DNA of 46,362 nt from JBGAPI01 sp044221335 (GTDB lineage Bacteria; Pseudomonadota; Gammaproteobacteria; Xanthomonadales; Ahniellaceae), in the NCBI GenBank assembly GCA_044221335.1, contig JBGAPI010000042.1:1-46362 (forward strand). The letters run 5' to 3'. The translations under genes were made by a program, and so were the position numbers. Under the pieces are notes generated by a model. It saw only the letters and a program-made list of their open reading frames with translations, was not told the origin of the DNA and made no database searches. How positions within the stretch are numbered: position 1 is the first letter of the stretch; each line of letters starts with the position of its first letter. This document shows positions 23,585-30,213 of this stretch, piece by piece.

Positions 23585-23976
23585 CGCGCCATCCTCAGCA
23601 GATCGGCGACGGCCTCTTTGAAGTCCATGCCGGTCAGCTTCATATGGAAGCCGCAGAGGTCGCCGCCACCGCAGCCGGCGAAGCATCGCCAGCCGCCGCG
23701 AGGATCGATCAGGTTCACGCCCAGGCTCGCGTTGCTGTCGGTGTGGAACGGACACAGCCCCTGCGCCCAGCCGAGCGCGTTGGGCTTGCCGAGCTTCACC
23801 ACGTGCGCCGAGTAGTACGCATCCGGCAACGGGAGCCGATCCCTCCAGTTCTTCGGGAGCGCCGACGACTTTGGCGAGCCGTAGAGCGCGCTATAATTCG
23901 CCTGCCAGCCCTTCGAGCGTTGGCGATGTACCCGAACCCGGCCCGCCAGCCGGGTTTTGTGTTTGGGGAGGGCCAT
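23581..23976 (-). CDS. CHC2 zinc-finger primase subunit (split primase)
   Basis: The frame encodes 131 residues. It carries the primase zinc ribbon 'LCPFHTDSNASLGVNL' with 'WRCFAGCGGGDLCGFH', i.e. C-x2-H and C-x3-C ligands and the family pattern after them. It ends in 'TGMDFKEAVADLLRMAR'. In most relatives this module is fused to the TOPRIM-helicase; here it is a separate ORF coupled by an ATGA overlap. Its start overlaps the AlpA stop (TAATG). The first 35 codons lack family similarity and are covered on the other strand by a candidate small RNA, so the true start may be downstream of 23976. Confidence 0.8.
   Translation of the reverse strand: MALPKHKTRLAGRVRVHRQRSKGWQANYSALYGSPKSSALPKNWRDRLPLPDAYYSAHVVKLGKPNALGWAQGLCPFHTDSNASLGVNLIDPRGGWRCFAGCGGGDLCGFHMKLTGMDFKEAVADLLRMAR
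23867..23896 (+). promoter_or_regulatory. Promoter of candidate small RNA
   Basis: A perfect -10 hexamer TATAAT lies at 23891-23896 on the plus strand, with a weak -35-like GACTTT at 23867-23872 (18-bp spacer). It drives away from the direction of all nearby genes. Confidence 0.4.
23899..23962 (+). ncRNA. Candidate C4-like antisense small RNA
   Basis: About 64 nt on the plus strand begin just after a TATAAT box. They can fold a first hairpin (GCCA / TGGC arms around CCCTTCGAG) and then a rho-independent terminator: AACCCGGC / GCCGGGTT around a 6-nt loop, followed by TTGTGTTT. The strand opposes the alpA-primase transcript, and the RNA would pair with the 5' part of the primase zinc-finger ORF. 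Its size, two-stem form and the GATGTACCC linker resemble, from memory, the C4/CI antisense RNAs that control P1 and P4 phage replication genes. Homology is unconfirmed. Confidence 0.5.
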
Positions 23977-24188
23977 TACGCTGCCTCCGCGTGCTCCGCG
24001 CGCTCAATCAGAGCGCGGATATCCTCGACGCGCCAGACCGTGATCCGTGCACCAAGATGACGAGTCGGTTGCGGGAATTTCTTGCGGCGAACGCCTTCCC
24101 ACCATGTGGAGCGCGACACAGGAATTAGTGACAGCACCTGCGGGAGCCGCAGGAAACCCGTGTTGGGCAGATTCGTTACCTGACGCAT
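23976..24188 (-). CDS. alpA: AlpA family DNA-binding regulator / excisionase
   Basis: This is a 70-residue protein with the AlpA winged-helix pattern: 'FLRLPQVLSLIPVSRSTWWEGVR' in overlapping short segments (helix-turn-helix with the S-R-S-T-W-W recognition start), then 'FPQPTRHLGARITVWRVEDI'. In P4-like and related elements such proteins activate integrase expression and act as recombination directionality factors. It starts at the element's regulatory centre: a nested palindrome covers its start codon. The stop overlaps the next start by TAATG, so it leads the primase operon. It is the most likely switch for excision. Confidence 0.9.
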   Translation of the reverse strand: MRQVTNLPNTGFLRLPQVLSLIPVSRSTWWEGVRRKKFPQPTRHLGARITVWRVEDIRALIERAEHAEAA

Positions 24189-24240
24189 AGCGACTTCCTC
24201 GGTTGTTGGCCGACCACTTTGGTCGACAACAGCCTATGCG
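24184..24240. promoter_or_regulatory. Nested palindrome over the alpA start
   Basis: Outer arms CGCATAG (24184-24190) and CTATGCG (24234-24240) are exact reverse complements. Inner arms TGTTGGCCGACC (24204-24215) and GGTCGACAACA (24221-24231) pair except for one internal offset. The outer left arm includes the alpA start codon. The array could be an operator for AlpA or another repressor, or a leader stem controlling alpA translation. Confidence 0.45.
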
Positions 24241-24277
24241 CGAGGGAATTGCTGCCACAGCGCGGGAGCGCATTTCG

Positions 24278-24997
24278 TCAATAGCTAGCTTTTGACTTTA
24301 GGTGATCTCGCAGCCATCGCTTCAACGTCCTGTTGAGGTCGGCTGGAATTTTGCCGTCAGAAAAATCAGCGGGTCGAGCGCGAAGGATTGTCTCCACCGA
24401 CATGGCCCAGTCTTGTCGCGTCAGATGCTTGCGCGACTCCCATTCCCTTATCGCGAGCATTCTTGCCCGCCGGTTCCGTCCCTTTGCTTGTTCCGCCTTC
24501 GCAGTAGAGATCGCACGGTTCTTCGTCTGCTCGATGATCGCAGGAATCTGCATTCGGACATCGGAATCAAAGTGCATGGCTAGAGCCCAATGCGCAGAAG
24601 CGGTCGCATTGAGCAAAGCATCGCCCCACGCATATGCGGCCGCCGCATCGCCACCGTGCTCCGCCGCCTCAGCTTCAGCGGCGCGTTGCAGTTCACCGAG
24701 GGCGATGACGGCAAATACGTGCTTCCAGGCAACCGGCCTGCCGACGGCATTTGCATCGTTGCGCTGCAGTAGCTCGTTTTCTGACTGCTTTCGGCGAGCA
24801 ACCCAGTAGCGCTGGTCTCGACTGACGAACCCAAGTACATCCGATCGTCGAAGAACGGCGTGCAAGGCCTTTGCTTCTTGGGCGCTCCAATCGCTGAGTA
24901 CCTGCCAAGCAGTCCGATAGGTCATGTAGCCGTGAAGCAAAAACGTCGTCTCGCAGTCGATTTCCTGTCCCTGCTGGAATGGATCGAAATCTCTCAT
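24278..24997 (-). CDS. Element protein of unknown function (239 aa)
   Basis: The product is a mostly helical protein without signal peptide or membrane segment. It starts 'MRDFDPFQQGQEIDCETTFL' after AGGAAGG spaced 6 nt; a longer frame to 25030 has no such signal. Charged helices are visible ('AEQAKGRNRRARMLAIREWE' and 'LNRTLKRWLRDHLKSKASY'). The N-terminal third has 'WSAQEAKALHAVLRRSDVLG', possibly a helix-turn-helix. It precedes alpA on the same strand, 90 bp upstream. I do not recognise the family; a DNA-binding or replication-accessory role would fit the place. Confidence 0.6.
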   Translation of the reverse strand: MRDFDPFQQGQEIDCETTFLLHGYMTYRTAWQVLSDWSAQEAKALHAVLRRSDVLGFVSRDQRYWVARRKQSENELLQRNDANAVGRPVAWKHVFAVIALGELQRAAEAEAAEHGGDAAAAYAWGDALLNATASAHWALAMHFDSDVRMQIPAIIEQTKNRAISTAKAEQAKGRNRRARMLAIREWESRKHLTRQDWAMSVETILRARPADFSDGKIPADLNRTLKRWLRDHLKSKASY

Positions 24998-25087
24998 GCG
25001 CACCTTCCTGCGCCCTTCGAAGAGCGCCACGGCAGCGGGTGAAGGTGTCCCGCGTTCGGCTGGCCGGCCTAGCCGTGGCGTGTTCGA

Positions 25088-25372
25088 TCAGCCGACGTGC
25101 GCCGCGCTGCCGCCCTCGGACAAGAGGAGTTCTGCCACGGGGGACCGAAGCGACTTGAGCCAGCGGGCGGCCTTCTTGCGTTGACCGCTTTTCAGCTCTT
25201 CGACCGGGACCAAGTTGAAAAGCACTGCCTCATGCTGGCGCGCACCAAGAGCTTGCACAGCGGCCCACCATCCGTCGGTACGAAGAACGAGCCCCAATAG
25301 CTTGTTGTGGCCAAGATTCGGACTGGAATCGCGGCGGGATCGGGACGAGCGGATCGGACGCGCGGCGCTCAT
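25088..25372 (-). CDS. Small element protein (94 aa), unknown
   Basis: This is a basic, Ser/Arg-rich N-terminus followed by 'LLGLVLRTDGWWAAVQALGA' and a C-terminal amphipathic stretch 'QRKKAARWLKSLRSPVAELL'. It starts by ATGA overlap with the preceding gene (25369-25372), so it is probably translated. No family is recognised. Confidence 0.5.
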   Translation of the reverse strand: MSAARPIRSSRSRRDSSPNLGHNKLLGLVLRTDGWWAAVQALGARQHEAVLFNLVPVEELKSGQRKKAARWLKSLRSPVAELLLSEGGSAAHVG

Positions 25373-25611
25373 GCTTCACCGCCTTCAATCGCAGGCACCG
25401 CGACAGCGGCTCGCCCTTTGCGGCGCTTCGTGCTCAATACGTCGACCATCGCGGCCAGCGTCGCTCGCTCGCCAGGTGGCAGGGCCTTGAGCGCCGCGAG
25501 GATCGTAGATTCGGCACGCGTTACACGCCTGACGGTCATCCGCCCTGTGTCGATGAGCAGTCGCTGCCCGGTGCGCGCGTTGGTTGCGTCGTGGATACTT
25601 GTTGTCGCCAT
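25369..25611 (-). CDS. Small element protein (80 aa), unknown
   Basis: The product is 80 residues: 'TNARTGQRLLIDTGRMTVRR' followed by a helix 'LAALKALPPGERATLAAMVD' and a basic tail. GGAGGG lies 7 nt before the ATG, a strong ribosome site. It is coupled to the next gene by ATGA. No family is recognised; the helix pair could be DNA-binding. Confidence 0.55.
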   Translation of the reverse strand: MATTSIHDATNARTGQRLLIDTGRMTVRRVTRAESTILAALKALPPGERATLAAMVDVLSTKRRKGRAAVAVPAIEGGEA

Positions 25612-25856
25612 GATCGACCCTCCAGTGGTCGGTTGTGGAAGGCTGGCGCCGTGCTCGTACCACGGCGCCGGCCGCTACTCGCCGACGGTATGCCGGCGAA
25701 TTCGAATCATCTCCAATTGGCCCGCTTCAGTATCAGCCGGCCGATCAGGTGCGCCTCCGGATCGCGAGAGCGAACGCGTCTAAGCCGCTTCTTTGCCTGC
25801 CACTTAGTCGACCAGTCGGGGCCGACGATCAGGCTCCGGCAACGTGTTGCGCGGCT
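25612..25856. other. Gap without clear gene in the element
   Basis: About 245 bp. On the minus strand an 18-codon frame (25860 down to 25804) overlaps the upstream gene's stop by ATGA, and a further 11-codon frame ends near 25680. Neither is convincing as a gene. The stretch is probably leader sequence for the 80-residue gene. Confidence 0.4.
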
Positions 25857-26162
25857 TCATGGCGCCACCTTCCCCGCGTCGCGGAAAGCGATCAACCGCT
25901 CGGGGCTCAGATTGAATCGTGCCGCCATAGTCCGACACCGATCTTCGGGCGCCGAATGTCCGACGACGACATACGTCGGACCTTCTACCCACTGTTCAAA
26001 ACCCGCTTGGTCGTCGCTCCAGTGACTTGCGGGGCCGGGATGCCCCGGCCTGACGACGATCACGCGGGCGTCAAATGTATCGCGGTCCATTCTCGGCATC
26101 GGGACAACTTCGACGTGTCCTTCGACGTACGGCGTAGCGCTTGCTTCGTTGTTCGCTTCCAT
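25857..26162 (-). CDS. Small element protein (101 aa), unknown
   Basis: It starts at ATG 26162, which has GGAG 7 nt upstream; a GTG at 26216 adds 18 residues. The product includes 'DTFDARVIVVRPGHPGPASH' and 'FEQWVEGPTYVVVGHSAPED', ending 'FNLSPERLIAFRDAGKVAP'. No family recognised. It is the first gene after the integrase on the same strand. Confidence 0.5.
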   Translation of the reverse strand: MEANNEASATPYVEGHVEVVPMPRMDRDTFDARVIVVRPGHPGPASHWSDDQAGFEQWVEGPTYVVVGHSAPEDRCRTMAARFNLSPERLIAFRDAGKVAP

Positions 26163-26253
26163 GTCCTGACTCCAGTAGTCGGGATTGAGGATGGCGAGGT
26201 CGAGCGCTCGTACCACCAGACCCCACCGCTAAACCGGCTCGTGCCGGATTCGG

Positions 26254-27483
26254 TCAGGCCGACTTGCGGCCTTTGATTGGGGTCACGTTTTCGGCGACGG
26301 TCAGGCCGTCGAGGTAGTTCGCCCACTGCGTCAGCGCGGCTTTGCGCTCGGTGGCGTAGTCGTTGCGGTCGTAGATTTCGGCCAGCTCGGGCAGTTTGTG
26401 GTTGATCGCGCGCTCTGCGACCTCGTAGCGCACTCCCAGGGTCGCCAGACCGCTACGCATCGTTCGGCGCAGGTCGTGGGGCTTGAACTCGCCGCGCGCA
26501 ATTCCGGCCTTGTCCGTCGCGCGCCAGAGCCACGCTCGATAGGTCTGATAGGGCACGGCCTTGTCGTCGCCACGACTCGCCGGCAGCAGGTAGTCCGAGC
26601 CCCTGGACTCGTGCAGCAGCTTGCGCACCAGCTCGGTGGCCTGCGGCGGCAGAGTGATGGTGTAGCCGTTTCCCGTCTTGATCCGATCGCCGGGCAGCGT
26701 CCACGTTCCCGCCTTCACGTCGAACTCGTCTTGCCGGGCCTCGCACAGCTCGCCAGGACGAACGCCCGTCATGAGATGCAGCCGAAGAGCCCAGCCCTTC
26801 GGATCGTCAGGGATCGAGCGCAGGAAGGTCGCCAGCGCGTCACCGCTCAGGGTCGCGCCCTTTCGCGCCTTCTTGGCCTTCTTGATCGCCTTGCGCTTGA
26901 TCCCGGCGGCGGGGTTGGTATTGAACAGATCGAGGTTGACCCCGTGCTCAAACACGGCGCGCGTGACGGCGTGCAGCGTCCGCATCGCCCCGGTCCCCTT
27001 CTCCGCCGAGGACTTCAGCATGTTCCGCACGTCCGCCGGCACCACGTCGACCGCGATCAGAGAACCCAAACGCGGCTTGACCCAGTTCTTGAGGTAGAGC
27101 CCATAGAGCTTCTGAGTCGACGGCGCCGACTCGGCGAGGACGGCTCGCTCGTAGTCCTCGGCAAGCTGTCGCACGGTCCACGCTGCGATGCTCGCGTGCT
27201 TCTCGCGCCGCTTCATCGCCGCCACGTCGACACCGTCCGACACCCGCAGTCGGGACTTGGACGCCTTGTCGCGCGCCGCCGCCAAGGACAGGTCCGGGTA
27301 GTTCCCCAAGGTGACCTCTCGGCGCTGGCCGTTGATCCGATAGCGGAGCACCCATGCCGCCGTGCCAGCCTTTGAAAGAGTGAAGGTCAGGCCGTCTCCG
27401 TCGCTCTTCGCTACTGGAGTGCCGGCGGTCATCCATGCCCGCAGCTGAGGGTCGGACAGGACTTTGGCTTGCCGTTTCGCCAT
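26254..27483 (-). CDS. Tyrosine integrase, P4 type
   Basis: The 409-residue integrase starts at ATG 27483. The frame runs on to 27651 but that head overlaps the arm repeats. The N-terminal DUF4102 arm-binding domain is visible ('KVLSDPQLRAWMTAGTP', 'DGDGLTFTLSKAGTAAWVLR', 'LGNYPDLSLAAARDKA'), then a core-binding SAM-like domain. The catalytic domain has the first Arg in 'MTGVRPGELCEARQDEF', H-x-x-R in 'FKPHDLRRTMRSGL', and the Tyr nucleophile in 'LAEIYDRNDYATERKAAL'. It sits next to attR, as expected, with its promoter region in the arm-repeat zone, which suggests autoregulation. It acts on the 17-bp core inside phaB2. Confidence 0.95.
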   Translation of the reverse strand: MAKRQAKVLSDPQLRAWMTAGTPVAKSDGDGLTFTLSKAGTAAWVLRYRINGQRREVTLGNYPDLSLAAARDKASKSRLRVSDGVDVAAMKRREKHASIAAWTVRQLAEDYERAVLAESAPSTQKLYGLYLKNWVKPRLGSLIAVDVVPADVRNMLKSSAEKGTGAMRTLHAVTRAVFEHGVNLDLFNTNPAAGIKRKAIKKAKKARKGATLSGDALATFLRSIPDDPKGWALRLHLMTGVRPGELCEARQDEFDVKAGTWTLPGDRIKTGNGYTITLPPQATELVRKLLHESRGSDYLLPASRGDDKAVPYQTYRAWLWRATDKAGIARGEFKPHDLRRTMRSGLATLGVRYEVAERAINHKLPELAEIYDRNDYATERKAALTQWANYLDGLTVAENVTPIKGRKSA

Positions 27484-27515
27484 GATGCACCCCGGTGGCG
27501 GGTAGCTGACTGGGT

Positions 27516-27544
27516 AGCTGACTACCCGGCTGGCTACCCATTTT
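27516..27544 (+). repeat. Right arm-type repeat of the element
   Basis: Matches 15621-15649 at 21 of 29 positions in the same orientation, sharing AGCT, CTACC, TGGCTACC and ATTT blocks. It lies in the integrase promoter region, 112 bp inside attR. Confidence 0.5.
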
Positions 27545-27568
27545 CCGCCGGTTTGCCCTGGATTGCAA

Positions 27569-27598
27569 TGGACAACTACGGCCCTCAAACCCTGATAT
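27569..27598 (+). promoter_or_regulatory. Possible outward promoter at the right end
   Basis: TGGACA (27569-27574) and TGATAT (27593-27598) are spaced 18 bp and point out of the element toward attR. Match to consensus is moderate. Confidence 0.3.
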
Positions 27599-27630
27599 AC
27601 CTTGATCTGAAGCGAACTCAGGAGACAGCT

Positions 27631-27675
27631 ATGGACATGCCCGGACGGCAATTCAACTACTTCATGGACTACTGA
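27631..27675 (+). CDS. 14-codon mini-ORF across attR
   Basis: The frame reads MDMPGRQFNYFMDY and ends at the host TGA. AGGAG lies 6 nt before the ATG, an ideal ribosome site. The last five residues (YFMDY) are the displaced C-terminus of PhaB2. In the excised circle the same peptide would end at TAG. It may be a leader peptide, or the site may be a by-product of attP mimicking a coding end. Too short to judge as a gene. Confidence 0.3.
   Translation: MDMPGRQFNYFMDY
27657..27673 (+). repeat. attR core (17 bp)
   Basis: Exact second copy of CTACTTCATGGACTACT. It is followed by GATGGGAATTC of the original host sequence, with TGA (27673-27675) as the original phaB2 stop. Confidence 0.92.
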
Positions 27676-27692
27676 TGGGAATTCGGGCTGCT

Positions 27693-27710
27693 CCCGACGT
27701 TCCTGTCGGG
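27693..27710 (+). terminator. Displaced hairpin of phaB2
   Basis: CCCGAC and GTCGGG pair around GTTCCT, 18 bp after the original phaB2 stop. Integration has moved it 12 kb from the gene it probably served. No U run. Confidence 0.4.
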
Positions 27711-27830
27711 GGCGCGGTTCGATTCCGGCGGTGCGGCGAGATCGACGAATCTACTTCCTGATCGCTAGGTTGCCGCGTCGACGCTGCAGCGAAGCGATTC
27801 TAGGTTCGGTGAAACCGGACTGGGGTTGCC

Positions 27831-28349
27831 ATGTCTGTGCGTCCCGACGAGTTGCCTGAGAACGCGCTGCTTGCGCGCCATCGCGACGATGGCGCCTACA
27901 CCGACTGCTACTCGACGACGATACCGCTCGAGGTCGACTTCGCGACCTACGTCGAGGCGTTCTATTCCAGCTGGGCGTTCCGCCCCGAGCGCTGGTTCCT
28001 GCGGCTGGCGTTGAAGCGGCCGGCCTCCGACTTCGACATCACGCGGCTGACCCGCGGCGGCGCCACCCGCTTCGCCGCCTGGGACATCGAGGCGAGGTCC
28101 CCGGATCAGCTGTTGCTGTGCGATCTCTACGGCCGCACGCGCTCATGGCTGCACTGTTCGTCCGGCGACACCGGACGGCAGGTCGTCACCACGCTGTATT
28201 TCGGCTCGGCCGTCGTGCCGAAGGCCGATCGGCGATCCGGTGAACGCTCGATGGGTGGCACGTTCTCGGCCCTGCTCGGCTTCCATCGCCTGTATTCGCG
28301 GACGCTGCTTGCTGCGGCGAGCGCCCGGCTGCTCGCTCCCGGCCGGTGA
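27831..28349 (+). CDS. Conserved hypothetical protein (172 aa)
   Basis: A soluble protein without signal peptide. Segments 'DCYSTTIPLEVDFATYVEAF', 'SSWAFRPERWFLRLALKRPA' and 'AAWDIEARSPDQLLLCDLYG' suggest a small alpha/beta fold, perhaps a START/SRPBCC-like or DUF2867-like domain, but the match is weak. It is the first gene right of the element. Before insertion it lay about 175 bp downstream of phaB2, so a PHB link is possible. No neighbour supports a specific role. Confidence 0.6.
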   Translation: MSVRPDELPENALLARHRDDGAYTDCYSTTIPLEVDFATYVEAFYSSWAFRPERWFLRLALKRPASDFDITRLTRGGATRFAAWDIEARSPDQLLLCDLYGRTRSWLHCSSGDTGRQVVTTLYFGSAVVPKADRRSGERSMGGTFSALLGFHRLYSRTLLAAASARLLAPGR

Positions 28350-28401
28350 GGCCCGGGACAACGGGCGTCGATTGCCTCGTGGCGGCTGTCGACGGGACGC
28401 C

Positions 28402-28436
28402 GCCGTAGGGCGCACCCCTCGGCGACTCGGCGCGGC
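28402..28436. repeat. GTAG-headed REP-like fragment
   Basis: GTAGGGCGCACCCCTCGGCG begins here between two convergent genes. The head matches the GTAG-GGCG family seen at 6036 and 38336, but no good stem follows. Confidence 0.3.
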
Positions 28437-29171
28437 TCAGTCGAGCCAGTCCGGCGCCGGCAGCGAATTCAGCGCGTTGCGGAGCGCGTCGTTCCAGCCG
28501 TTGCGGACGGCCTGGAAGTAGGGATCGTCCTCGTCCATGCGGCGCTTCACCGCGACCGACAGCGCGTCGCGGCGGTAGACCAGCACGTCCACCGGCGGAC
28601 CGGCGGTGATGTTGGAGCGGAAGGTCGAATCGATCGACACCAGCGCGCACTTCAGCGCCTCGTCGAGCGGCGTTGCCGGAGTGATCGCGCGGTCGATGAT
28701 CGGCTTTCCGAACTTGGTCTCGCCGCTCTGGAAATACGGTGTCTCGGGCGAGGCCTCGATGCAGTTGCCTTCCGAGTAGACCAGGAACAGCCGCGGCGAC
28801 TCGCCGCGGATCTGGCCGCCGACGATGAAGCTGCCGCTGGCCTCGATCTGGCTCTGGCGGAGGTACGCCTCGTCGCGGGCCCGCACCTCGCGCATCGCGT
28901 CGCCGATCAGGCAGGCGACGTCGAACATCGACTTCGCATTGCCGAGTCCGGGCCGCTCCGGCGCATGGCGCGCGCGCTGCTCGAGCAGGTTCATCGCGTT
29001 CTGGGTCAGCGACAGGTTGCCGGCCGACAGCGTGACGATGACCCGATCACCTTCCTCGGCGATCACCCGCATCTTTCCGTAGCGACTGACGTTGTCGACG
29101 CCGGCATTGGTGCGGGTGTCCGACGCGAACACCATGCCAGCATCGAGGGCGAGGGCTACGCAATAGGTCAT
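28437..29171 (-). CDS. Anbu, proteasome-like Ntn hydrolase
   Basis: The product is 244 residues. It starts 'MTYCVALALDAGMVFASDTR', so removal of Met exposes Thr as N-terminal nucleophile. The following 'TNAGVDNVSRYGKM' matches the Anbu family exactly. Anbu forms open-ring or helical assemblies related to the proteasome and HslV, and protease activity has been hard to show. I chose the ATG at 29171, since an extension to 29252 would bury the nucleophile. It is the last gene of a run with the alpha-E and ATP-grasp genes, which is the usual Anbu cluster and suggests processing of a peptide made by the other enzymes. Confidence 0.92.
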   Translation of the reverse strand: MTYCVALALDAGMVFASDTRTNAGVDNVSRYGKMRVIAEEGDRVIVTLSAGNLSLTQNAMNLLEQRARHAPERPGLGNAKSMFDVACLIGDAMREVRARDEAYLRQSQIEASGSFIVGGQIRGESPRLFLVYSEGNCIEASPETPYFQSGETKFGKPIIDRAITPATPLDEALKCALVSIDSTFRSNITAGPPVDVLVYRRDALSVAVKRRMDEDDPYFQAVRNGWNDALRNALNSLPAPDWLD

Positions 29172-29229
29172 GGTCGAGGCCCGTCGGGAGGCCGGGAGTC
29201 TAGCAGCAGCCCCTCGGCCCGCCGCCGCA

Positions 29230-30213
29230 TCAGGCCGCCATCTCGACATCACCCGAGGCCATGAACTGGCGACGGATCTCGTCGCCCAGCTCGATCAGCC
29301 GCGCCATGAAGTCCTGCAGTTGCGCCTCGAGGCCGCTCGCGATCAGCCGGTCGACCCGCGCGAAGCGCACCAGCGAGGCGAGCAGCCCGGCCTGGCGCAC
29401 GACTTCCAGCGCGTCCTGGCCGGCGAGCTTCTGCAGCACGTCGTGCAGGGTACGGGTGCAGCTCGCGAGCGAGCGCGGGTTGTCCTCGTTGACCAGCATC
29501 AGCGCGGTGACGCCGGCGGGGCTGATCGACTCGCGGTAATGGCGACGGTAGGTCTCGAACTGCGACAGCGACTGCAGCAGCGCGCTCCACTGGTAGTAGT
29601 CGACCGCGTCGCGCGCCTCGCCCGGATCGGGGAGCTCGGCCGCATCCGACTTGATGTCGAGCAGGCGGATCGCCCATTCGGCGCGCTCGATGAAGGCGCC
29701 GAGCTGCAGGAACGGATAGCCCTCGCCGCGCCCCAGCGTGCCGATGGTGACGCCGCGGAACGAGGCGGAGCGCGACTTCACCCATTCGAGCCAGCTCGAC
29801 ACGCCCTCGTCGCGCAGGCGCGCCGGGGTGAGCTGGCGGAACTCGATCCACGAGGTGTTGAGGTCCTCGTACATCTCGCCGGTGATCGCGACGCGCTGGG
29901 CGCGCGCGGATTCCCGCGCGGCCCGGAGGCATGAGAAGACCGAACTCGGATGCCGCGGGTCGAGCAGCAGGAAGTGCAGCGCGGCCTCGGACTCGATCTC
30001 GCCGTGCTCGGCGCGAAAAGTCTCGACCAGTCCCAGCGCATCGAGCGCGCGCCGCCATGGCGCCGCCGATGCCTTGCCGGGGTCGAAGCGCTCGGGAAGC
30101 ATCGCAATCCGGCGGGTCACGTCGATCAGGCGTGCGGTGTTCTCCGCACGCTCGATGTGGCGCGCGCACCAGTAGAGATCGCTCGCGGTGCGGCAGAGCA
30201 TGCGGGTTCTCAT
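29230..30213 (-). CDS. Alpha-E domain protein (DUF403)
   Basis: This is a 327-residue all-helical protein. It starts 'MLCRTASDLYWCARHIERAE' and contains further signature stretches 'RPHPSSVFSCLRAARESAR' (as 'DPRHPSSVFSCLRAARES') and 'LGAFIERAEWAIRLLDIK'. The repeated A/C-R-x-I-E-R-A-E pattern near the start and in the second half is the family mark. Alpha-E proteins accompany circularly permuted ATP-grasp enzymes and Anbu or transglutaminases, and are thought to take part in peptide tag or cofactor synthesis. It overlaps the ATP-grasp gene by ATGA (30210-30213) and lies 58 bp before anbu. Confidence 0.93.
   Translation of the reverse strand: MRTRMLCRTASDLYWCARHIERAENTARLIDVTRRIAMLPERFDPGKASAAPWRRALDALGLVETFRAEHGEIESEAALHFLLLDPRHPSSVFSCLRAARESARAQRVAITGEMYEDLNTSWIEFRQLTPARLRDEGVSSWLEWVKSRSASFRGVTIGTLGRGEGYPFLQLGAFIERAEWAIRLLDIKSDAAELPDPGEARDAVDYYQWSALLQSLSQFETYRRHYRESISPAGVTALMLVNEDNPRSLASCTRTLHDVLQKLAGQDALEVVRQAGLLASLVRFARVDRLIASGLEAQLQDFMARLIELGDEIRRQFMASGDVEMAA

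Larger units (their letters stand above)
15540..27673. mobile_element. 12.1-kb satellite-like integrative element in phaB 3' end
   Basis: The element is bounded by exact 17-bp direct repeats and carries a P4-type integrase next to attR, AlpA, a split primase-helicase, a TubC_N/zinc protein, a virion-type protein, a DUF5681 protein and left-end cargo. There are no capsid, portal, large terminase, lysis or tail genes. Core genes run leftward in a tight run with ATGA overlaps. This layout fits a phage satellite or degenerate phage-plasmid island that relies on a helper, though a decayed prophage cannot be excluded. Confidence 0.88.
27484..27830. other. Right element end and displaced host gene end
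   Basis: No full gene. It holds GGTAGCTGACT twice in direct repeat (27501-27511, 27513-27523), two inverted CTACCC copies, the right arm-type repeat (27516-27544), an outward mini-ORF with strong ribosome site (27631-27675), the attR core (27657-27673) and the orphaned host hairpin (27693-27710). Confidence 0.6.

Noticed and set aside
21455..23755. Longer primase start at 23755
   Set aside because: The first 57 codons are Arg-rich and overlap the zinc-finger ORF; the ATGA-coupled start at 23584 is better.
25804..25860. 18-codon frame with ATGA overlap in the element
   Set aside because: Too short, no ribosome site of its own and no similarity; coupling alone is weak evidence.
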